Assembly (NCBI RefSeq): GCF_029051645.1
Contig: NZ_JAACFS010000001.1
Location: forward strand, 744,001-808,000
Direction: 5' to 3'
Length of the DNA stretch: 64,000 bases
Source: Bradyrhizobium sp. CSA112
GTDB lineage: Bacteria; Pseudomonadota; Alphaproteobacteria; Rhizobiales; Xanthobacteraceae
In this document: piece after piece, positions 58,875 through 64,000 of the stretch
Position numbering within the stretch: the stretch's first letter is position 1
How the letters are laid out: each line of letters opens with the position of its first letter
Notes under the pieces: model-generated
The model's input: the letters and a program-made list of their open reading frames with translations, nothing else
The model's database searches: none
Told to the model about the DNA's origin: nothing
Position numbers and translations under genes: made by a program

Positions 58875-60473
58875 ATGACAGCAGCACAGCAAGCCCGCGA
58901 GTCGTCGACGCCTTCAGTGGCCTCGGCGCATGACAAGATTCTGATCGTCGACTTCGGCAGTCAGGTGACGCAACTGATTGCGCGAAGGGTGCGCGAGGAG
59001 GGCGTCTATTCCGAGATCGTGCCGTTCCAGAAGGCGGAAGCCGCCTTCGACGAGATGAAGCCCAGAGCGGTGATCCTCTCCGGCGGTCCGGAATCGGTGC
59101 ATGAAAAAGGCTCGCCCCGCGCGCCGCAGAAAATCTTCGATTCCGGCGTTCCCGTGCTCGGCATCTGCTACGGCCAGATGACCATGGCCGCCCAGCTCGG
59201 CGGCAAGGTCGAGGGCGGCCATCACCGCGAGTTCGGCCGCGCCGATGTAGAGGTGAAGACGGCGAGCAAATTGTTCGACGACACCTGGTCGATGGGCGAG
59301 CGTCATCCGGTGTGGATGAGCCATGGTGACCGCATCACCAAAATGCCGCCGGGCTTCACGGTGGCCGGCATCTCCGCCAACGCGCCGTTCGCCGTGATCC
59401 AGGACGAGAAGCGCAAATATTACGGGCTGATGTTTCACCCCGAGGTGGTGCACACGCCCGACGGCGCCAAGCTGCTCCGCAATTTCGTCCGCAAGGTCGC
59501 CGGCCTCACCGGCGACTGGACCATGCGCGCGTTTCGTGAAGAGGCGATCGAAAAAATCCGCGCGCAAGTCGGCAAGGGCAGGGTGATCTGCGGCCTTTCC
59601 GGCGGCGTCGATTCCGCCGTCGCTGCGGTGTTGATCCATGAGGCGATCGGCGACCAGCTCACCTGCGTGTTCGTCGACCATGGAATGCTGCGGCTGAAGG
59701 AGGCCGAGACGGTCGTCGACTTGTTCCGGCATCACTACAACATCCCGCTGGTGCATGTTGACGCATCGAAGCAATTCCTCGGCGAGCTCGCAGGCGTCAG
59801 CGATCCGGAAGCGAAGCGCAAGACCATCGGCCGCCTCTTCATCGACGTGTTCGACGCGGAAGCGAAAAAGCTCGGCGGCGCGGATTTCCTCGCCCAAGGC
59901 ACGCTCTATCCTGATGTGATCGAGAGCGTCTCCTTCACCGGCGGCCCGTCGGTGACCATCAAGTCGCACCACAATGTCGGCGGTCTCCCCGAGCGCATGA
60001 ACATGAAGCTGGTCGAGCCCTTGCGCGAACTGTTCAAGGACGAGGTCCGCGTGCTCGGCCGCGAGCTTGGCCTGCCTGAAATCTTTGTCGGCCGCCACCC
60101 GTTCCCAGGCCCCGGCCTCGCCATCCGCTGCCCCGGCGACATCACAAAAGAAAAGCTCGACATCCTGCGCCAGGCCGACGCCGTCTATATCGACCAGATC
60201 CGCAAAGCCGGCCTCTACGACACCATCTGGCAAGCCTTCGCCGTGCTGCTGCCGGTGAAGACCGTCGGCGTGATGGGCGACGGCCGGACTTACGAATACG
60301 TCGTTGGCCTGCGTGCCGTGACTTCAACCGACGGCATGACCGCCGACTTCTATCCCTTCGACATGAGCTTCCTCGGCCAGACCGCGACGCGGATCATCAA
60401 CGAGGTGAAGGGCGTGAACCGGGTGGTGTACGACGTGACGAGCAAGCCGCCGGGGACGATTGAGTGGGAGTGA
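58875..60473 (+). CDS. guaA: GMP synthase (glutamine-hydrolysing)
   Basis: 532 residues. The N-terminal class I amidotransferase has [20 protein letters not shown], the catalytic Cys in [12 protein letters not shown] and the His/Glu in [10 protein letters not shown]. The C-terminal ATP pyrophosphatase has the PP-loop [15 protein letters not shown], and the dimerisation end has [17 protein letters not shown]. It converts XMP to GMP using glutamine. The ATG at 58875 is preferred; an upstream extension has no ribosome-binding site. The 3' end of guaA is a known integration site for genomic islands. Confidence 0.97.
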   Translation: MTAAQQARESSTPSVASAHDKILIVDFGSQVTQLIARRVREEGVYSEIVPFQKAEAAFDEMKPRAVILSGGPESVHEKGSPRAPQKIFDSGVPVLGICYGQMTMAAQLGGKVEGGHHREFGRADVEVKTASKLFDDTWSMGERHPVWMSHGDRITKMPPGFTVAGISANAPFAVIQDEKRKYYGLMFHPEVVHTPDGAKLLRNFVRKVAGLTGDWTMRAFREEAIEKIRAQVGKGRVICGLSGGVDSAVAAVLIHEAIGDQLTCVFVDHGMLRLKEAETVVDLFRHHYNIPLVHVDASKQFLGELAGVSDPEAKRKTIGRLFIDVFDAEAKKLGGADFLAQGTLYPDVIESVSFTGGPSVTIKSHHNVGGLPERMNMKLVEPLRELFKDEVRVLGRELGLPEIFVGRHPFPGPGLAIRCPGDITKEKLDILRQADAVYIDQIRKAGLYDTIWQAFAVLLPVKTVGVMGDGRTYEYVVGLRAVTSTDGMTADFYPFDMSFLGQTATRIINEVKGVNRVVYDVTSKPPGTIEWE

Positions 60474-60736
60474 AGGGGAGTACCGTGGAGTAGTATCGGA
60501 TAGCAGAGGACACTCGAGCGAATCCTGGGCCATCGATAGCAGTCGATAGATTCCAGGTGACCCGCAGATCTGCCGCTCTGTCGGGCGTCTCCCCGCTCTT
60601 CGAACGGCGCCCATACGCCGTCAGGCCCACCCCAACCTTCGCGACTTTGTGGCCTTCAAATATTCGGTCGCGCGCTGCTCGAAGAAGTTAGCGCGCGCGA
60701 CCAGTTCTCGGCGTCGATCACACGGTCGTAGATCGA
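60474..60736. other. Junction region after guaA with a possible gene remnant
   Basis: 263 bases without an intact gene. On the minus strand a frame reads RRRELVARANFFEQRATEYL, then KATKSRRLGWA and a stop near 60625. It looks like the tail of a real protein without its beginning and could be left over from a deletion or island insertion. The evidence is weak. Confidence 0.3.
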
Positions 60737-61336
60737 TTACTGCTCCTTCTTGAACAAATCCTGGAAGATGAGCTGGCCCCAAGTGCGGCCGCGTGCGTGC
60801 ACCAGCGCGCCTCCCTCGTTGAGCTTTCCCAGCTTGACGGGTGCGAACCCAAGTTGTTTGGCCAAGGCCGCCACGGGAGCGGTCGCGTCCTCGTCGTCAC
60901 CAGACAGGAAGACGACCCGGTGGCCGCCCTCGACGATCGGATCGGCAGCCAAGGTGGCCGCAATCAGGTGATTGAAACCTTTCACGAGCTTGGCGCCGGT
61001 GAACGCCTTCGCGACGAAGGCGGAGGACGGGAGACCGTCCAGCTCCTCAAGGGGAACTAACGCGTTCATCGCGTCGATGACTGTCTTGCCTTCCCAGCTC
61101 GGCAGGGCCTTCGCAACCTCGCGATGCTCCCCGAACGGGACCGCCAAGATGATTGTGTCGGCCTCGAGTGCATCCCGCAGCGACTTGGCGACGACCGTGG
61201 GTCCAATCGCCCGAGCCTGCGGCGCCAATGCCTCGGGCGGCCGGCGGCTCGCGACGGCCACCTTGATGTTCTTACGGGCGAAGGCCCGGGCGAGAGCCTG
61301 GCCTATCTTACCGAATCCTACAATCGCATAGCTCAT
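60737..61336 (-). CDS. F420-reductase-like NAD(P)-binding protein (NPDR family)
   Basis: 199 residues. The Rossmann fold opens SYAIVGFGKIGQALARAFARKN, and the next blocks are DTIILAVPFGEHREVAKALPSWEGKTVIDAMN and KLVKGFNHLIAATLAADP, as in NADPH-dependent F420 reductases and related proteins. Bacterial members outside F420 producers are presumed NADP oxidoreductases with other electron carriers. It follows the SDR gene by 41 bases on the same strand. Confidence 0.88.
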   Translation of the reverse strand: MSYAIVGFGKIGQALARAFARKNIKVAVASRRPPEALAPQARAIGPTVVAKSLRDALEADTIILAVPFGEHREVAKALPSWEGKTVIDAMNALVPLEELDGLPSSAFVAKAFTGAKLVKGFNHLIAATLAADPIVEGGHRVVFLSGDDEDATAPVAALAKQLGFAPVKLGKLNEGGALVHARGRTWGQLIFQDLFKKEQ

Positions 61337-61377
61337 AATACTTCTCCGATCCGTGTTGATAATGATTCCCCGGCCTT

Positions 61378-62112
61378 TCAGATGGCCGAGAAGCCGCCGT
61401 CGACCGACAACTCCACCCCATTCACGAAGCTCGAATCGTCTGAAGCAAGAAACAGCGCGACCGCCGCAATTTCCTCAGAACGACCCATCTTTCCCCGCGG
61501 GATCAGGGATTCGAACATCCGCTTCGCCTCCTCGGTGAGAACTTGGTCCTGCATCGGTGTGGCGATCGGCCCCGGGTGCAGCACGTTCACCCGGATATTC
61601 CTGCCCTTCAGTTCGTTGAGCCAACCGCGTGCGAATGCGTGCAACGTCGCCTTGCTCGCCGCATACACGCTGTAACCAGGAAAACCTTTGATCGAAGCAA
61701 CTGACCCGGTCATGAAGATCGATCCGCCATCGTTGAACAGCGGCAACGCCTTCTGAACCGTAAACAGCGTGCCGCGCGCATTCAGGTCGAAGGTCGCATC
61801 GAAGTGCTGCTCGGTAATCTCGCCCAGTGGGACGCCTTCGCCCATACCGGCGCTCGCGTACAGGACGTCGATCTTGCCCTTTTCCCGCTTGACCGTGTCG
61901 AACAGGCGGTCGAGGTCGTCGAGATTGGCCGCGTCGCCGCGCACGCCGGTCACGTTCCGGCCAATCAGCTTGACGGCCTCGTCGAGCGCCTCCTGCCTCC
62001 GGCCCGTGATGAAAACATAGGCGCCTTCTTCAGCGAACCGCTTGGCGCTCGCCAGTGCCATACCGCTCGATCCACCCGTGATGACTGCAACCTTACCCTC
62101 AAGCTTTCCCAT
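61378..62112 (-). CDS. Short-chain dehydrogenase/reductase
   Basis: 244 residues of the classical SDR family. The cofactor motif is ITGGSSGMALASAKRF (Met-Ala where most have Ile-Gly). ASAGMGEG is in the NAG position, and the catalytic set is MTGSVASIKGFPGYSVYAASKA. C-terminal LSVDGGFSAI is complete. It precedes the F420-reductase-like gene and is divergent from a LysR regulator, the usual layout of an inducible reductase pair. Confidence 0.92.
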   Translation of the reverse strand: MGKLEGKVAVITGGSSGMALASAKRFAEEGAYVFITGRRQEALDEAVKLIGRNVTGVRGDAANLDDLDRLFDTVKREKGKIDVLYASAGMGEGVPLGEITEQHFDATFDLNARGTLFTVQKALPLFNDGGSIFMTGSVASIKGFPGYSVYAASKATLHAFARGWLNELKGRNIRVNVLHPGPIATPMQDQVLTEEAKRMFESLIPRGKMGRSEEIAAVALFLASDDSSFVNGVELSVDGGFSAI

Positions 62113-62380
62113 AACTTCTCCTTTCGTGGTGTCGGGACAGCATCTGCCCCCGAGAACCTCGACATGGGTCTGCCGGCGTCAGGCGTTGAGTGCGGAAGCG
62201 CGCACATCGGTGGTGCGAAAACGATCCGGCTGGACGACCGACGCCAGCCGAGATGATCGGTGTCCGCCGTTCGGAATTGGGCCGTGCTTGTCGGTATAGG
62301 CTATGATGACCGCCCTTACTGCTGTTCGATGTGTTAGATACGGGCTTTGGAAGGCGCACCGCGCGGTGCGGGATTGCACC

Positions 62381-63277
62381 ATGATCGACTGGGATGACGT
62401 TCGCTACTTTCTTGCCGTCGCGCGCGGAGGCTCGGTGCGGGCTGCCGCCGAACGCCTCGGTGTGAACCACGCGACCGTGCTGCGACGCATCGCCCAGCTC
62501 GAGGAACGCCTCGGGGTCCACATGTTCGAAAAGCTGCCTTCGGGCTACCGCCTGACGGCTGCGGGCGAGGAGGTCCTCGAGTTCGCGGACCAGATGGAAG
62601 CGTCGTCGCACCTGCTGGAGACGCGCGTCTTCGGGCGCGACCAGGGCGTGCGCGGGCTTCTGCGGGTGACGCTGGCGCCGCCCCTCGCGACACACCTGCT
62701 CATGCCGGACTTCGCCGATTTCGCGCGTCTGCATCCGGACATCGAGATGGAAATCTTGTCGTCCGGCGAGCTGGCAAATCTGACCAACCGAGAGGCCGAC
62801 GTCGCGATCCGCGTCGTCTACGACCGCAAAACCCTGCCGCTCAATCTTCACGGCATGAAGGGACCGGAGCTGTTCGGCGGCGTCTACATGTCCTGCGATC
62901 GACTAGCCGCGTGGCGTGCGGGCGCGCCTGATCCCATCCGGTGGATCGTCATAAGCATTCATGGAATTCCGGATTGGGCCAGCGAGGGTGAGGTTCGCAC
63001 CACGGGGAGTCCGTTCAGGATCACGGACGCCGAGGCGCAGATCGTTGCTGTACGGCAAGGGCTCGGGATGACGACACTGCCGTGCTTCGTTGGCGATGCC
63101 GACCCCCTACTGGTGAGGGTGCCGGGCACCGACCTGCACATGTACGGAACGGTTTGGTTCCTCACACAGGGGGAGACACGCAAGACGAAGCGCGTGCGGC
63201 TCTTCACTGAGTTCGTATCCCGCAGGCTCGCCGCGTACGCTCCGCTTCTCGCGGGGCTGTCCATATCGCGCGACTGA
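62381..63277 (+). CDS. LysR-family transcriptional regulator
   Basis: 298 residues from the ATG at 62381 (MIDWDDVRYFLAVARGGSVRAAAERLGVNHATVLRRIAQLE). The effector domain begins RGLLRVTLAPPLATHLLMPDFADFARLHPDIEME. The N-terminus closely resembles that of the LysR at 23226 (shared WDD-x-RF/YF, GGSVxAAA and NHATVLRR), so the two belong to one subfamily. It probably controls the divergent SDR/reductase pair. About 270 bases separate the two starts. Confidence 0.92.
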   Translation: MIDWDDVRYFLAVARGGSVRAAAERLGVNHATVLRRIAQLEERLGVHMFEKLPSGYRLTAAGEEVLEFADQMEASSHLLETRVFGRDQGVRGLLRVTLAPPLATHLLMPDFADFARLHPDIEMEILSSGELANLTNREADVAIRVVYDRKTLPLNLHGMKGPELFGGVYMSCDRLAAWRAGAPDPIRWIVISIHGIPDWASEGEVRTTGSPFRITDAEAQIVAVRQGLGMTTLPCFVGDADPLLVRVPGTDLHMYGTVWFLTQGETRKTKRVRLFTEFVSRRLAAYAPLLAGLSISRD

Positions 63278-63287
63278 CGCGCGGCCC

Positions 63288-63372
63288 GCAGGATGGGTTG
63301 AGCCGCTTGCGAAACCCATCACCCTTCACAAATGGCGATTGATGGGTATCGCTTCGCTCCACCCGTCTTACC
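63288..63372. repeat. Palindromic repeat, family G copy 2
   Basis: gcaggatgggttgagccgct, then gatgggtatcgcttcgctcc followed by acccgtc. It matches the copy at 35061-35143, with a more degenerate left arm. Confidence 0.75.
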
Positions 63373-63453
63373 GTGTTGATGGAACCCGATCGACGGCCGA
63401 ACATTCTTCAAACGGCCAGAGGCGCCAGACCGATCGATTGAGGAGAGTCCAGA

Positions 63454-63867
63454 ATGCCGGAGAACCAGAAAAGCTTCCGCAGCGTGGCGACACGTTTGCC
63501 AGCGCAGGATTTGATGCGGGCGCGACGTTGGTATGCCGAAAAGCTCGGCCTGGAGCCCGTCGAGGAGCGTCCCGGCGGTCTTCGCTACCGCATCGGGGAA
63601 GGTGAATTTTCGATCTTTACTTCGGCCGGCAGTTCGCCCGGAACATTCACGCAACTCGCCTTCACCGTCGACGACATCCACGCCACGGCCGCGCTTTTGC
63701 GCAGCCGGGGTCTCGAACTCCTCGACTATGATAGCCCACCGCTCGTGACCGTCGATGGCATTGCGCGTGTGGAGGGTAACTACCCCAGCAAGGGGATTGC
63801 CGAACTGGGTTGCTGGTTTCTCGACAGCGAGGGAAACATGATCGGTGTGGGGCAGTCGCTGACTTAA
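63454..63867 (+). CDS. VOC-family (glyoxalase/dioxygenase-like) protein
   Basis: 137 residues, two beta-alpha-beta-beta-beta modules. It opens RSVATRLPAQDLMRARRWYAEKLGLEPVEERPGGLRYRIGEGEFSIF, and the second module ends ELGCWFLDSEGNMIGVGQ with the conserved D-x-x-GN and Glu-type region. Metal ligands are not clearly complete. Functions in this superfamily range from resistance to dioxygenation, so none is proposed. The ATG follows GAGGAGAG. Confidence 0.88.
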   Translation: MPENQKSFRSVATRLPAQDLMRARRWYAEKLGLEPVEERPGGLRYRIGEGEFSIFTSAGSSPGTFTQLAFTVDDIHATAALLRSRGLELLDYDSPPLVTVDGIARVEGNYPSKGIAELGCWFLDSEGNMIGVGQSLT

Positions 63868-63880
63868 AGGTCTCCAACTC

Positions 63881-64000
63881 GTAGGGTGGATTAGTAGCCG
63901 GAGGCGTGATCCGCCATATCCTCTCATCCAGCTGTCCTTGTGATGGCGGACTACGCTTCGCAAATCCGGCCTCCGATCTCGACCACGCAGGGTGGATCAT
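63881..64000. repeat. Palindromic intergenic repeat, family H (cut by window end)
   Basis: gtagggtggattagtagccg with ggcgtgatccgccat, then atggcggactacgcttcgca and cgcagggtggatcat. This is a rhizobial-type element with inverted gatccgccat / atggcgga arms; the right end is outside the window. Confidence 0.7.

Noticed and set aside
58914..60233. Minus-strand frame of 439 codons opposite guaA
   Set aside because: GMP synthase is unambiguous on the plus strand; the opposite frame has no motif.

Overview
The window is high-GC DNA from an alphaproteobacterium, most likely a Bradyrhizobium or a close relative in the Nitrobacteraceae. The gene content points there: many CoA-linked catabolic genes, a TRAP-TAXI transporter, phasins, and an orphan CoxL-like molybdoenzyme. 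So does the set of short palindromic intergenic repeats, which fall into about ten families of the kind common in bradyrhizobial chromosomes. I found no rRNA, tRNA, insertion sequence, prophage or CRISPR array. Almost every gene has a recognisable family, so this is mostly core or catabolic chromosome rather than a mobile island.

Layout. 1-4.7 kb: end of a thiolase-like gene, a small coiled-coil protein, then CoA-transferase, acyl-CoA dehydrogenase, a Cys-less thiolase-fold protein and its DUF35 partner. 4.8-9.6 kb: a tiny membrane ORF, a carboxymuconolactone decarboxylase-like protein, an Hsp70-like ATPase and tex. 9.7-15 kb (minus strand): TAXI binding protein, fused TRAP permease and a glutaminase-STAS-cNMP fusion, whose ribosome-binding site lies inside a perfect hairpin. 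15-18 kb: biotin carrier protein, IclR regulator and carboxyltransferase, with no biotin carboxylase. 18-23 kb: an MFS transporter, then an enoyl-CoA hydratase / FAD monooxygenase / DUF2783 operon facing a TetR regulator.

23-34 kb: a LysR regulator faces the valine-degradation genes (mmsA, acyl-CoA dehydrogenase, 3-hydroxyisobutyryl-CoA hydrolase, mmsB). These run straight into acyl-CoA synthetase, MaoC hydratase, SDR and a BaiN-type flavoprotein. 34-44 kb: a D-threonine aldolase/D-serine dehydratase family enzyme, the ABC-F protein Uup, a YaiI-like protein, a hotdog protein, an AraC regulator, a rhodanese, the orphan CoxL-like subunit and Ppx/GppA. 44-49.5 kb: two phasins bracket rlmE, a Crp-type regulator and a small Cys-containing protein; a DHA2 efflux pump follows. 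49.5-60.5 kb: a Pmp3-like protein, guaB, an NADP-dependent oxidoreductase, small secreted and membrane proteins, hydrolases, an RsmB-type methyltransferase, a cupin and guaA. 60.5-64 kb: an SDR + F420-reductase-like pair facing a LysR regulator, then a VOC protein.

How the genes work together. The main theme is CoA-thioester catabolism feeding propionyl-CoA and acetyl-CoA into central metabolism, with polyhydroxyalkanoate granule proteins and de novo GMP synthesis (GuaB, GuaA) nearby. No clearly new multi-gene system was found. The points most worth checking are the occluded start of the glutaminase fusion and its operon with a TRAP-TAXI transporter, the Cys-less thiolase/DUF35 pair, the carboxylase lacking a biotin carboxylase, the structured guaB leader, and the modular nested palindromes between genes.
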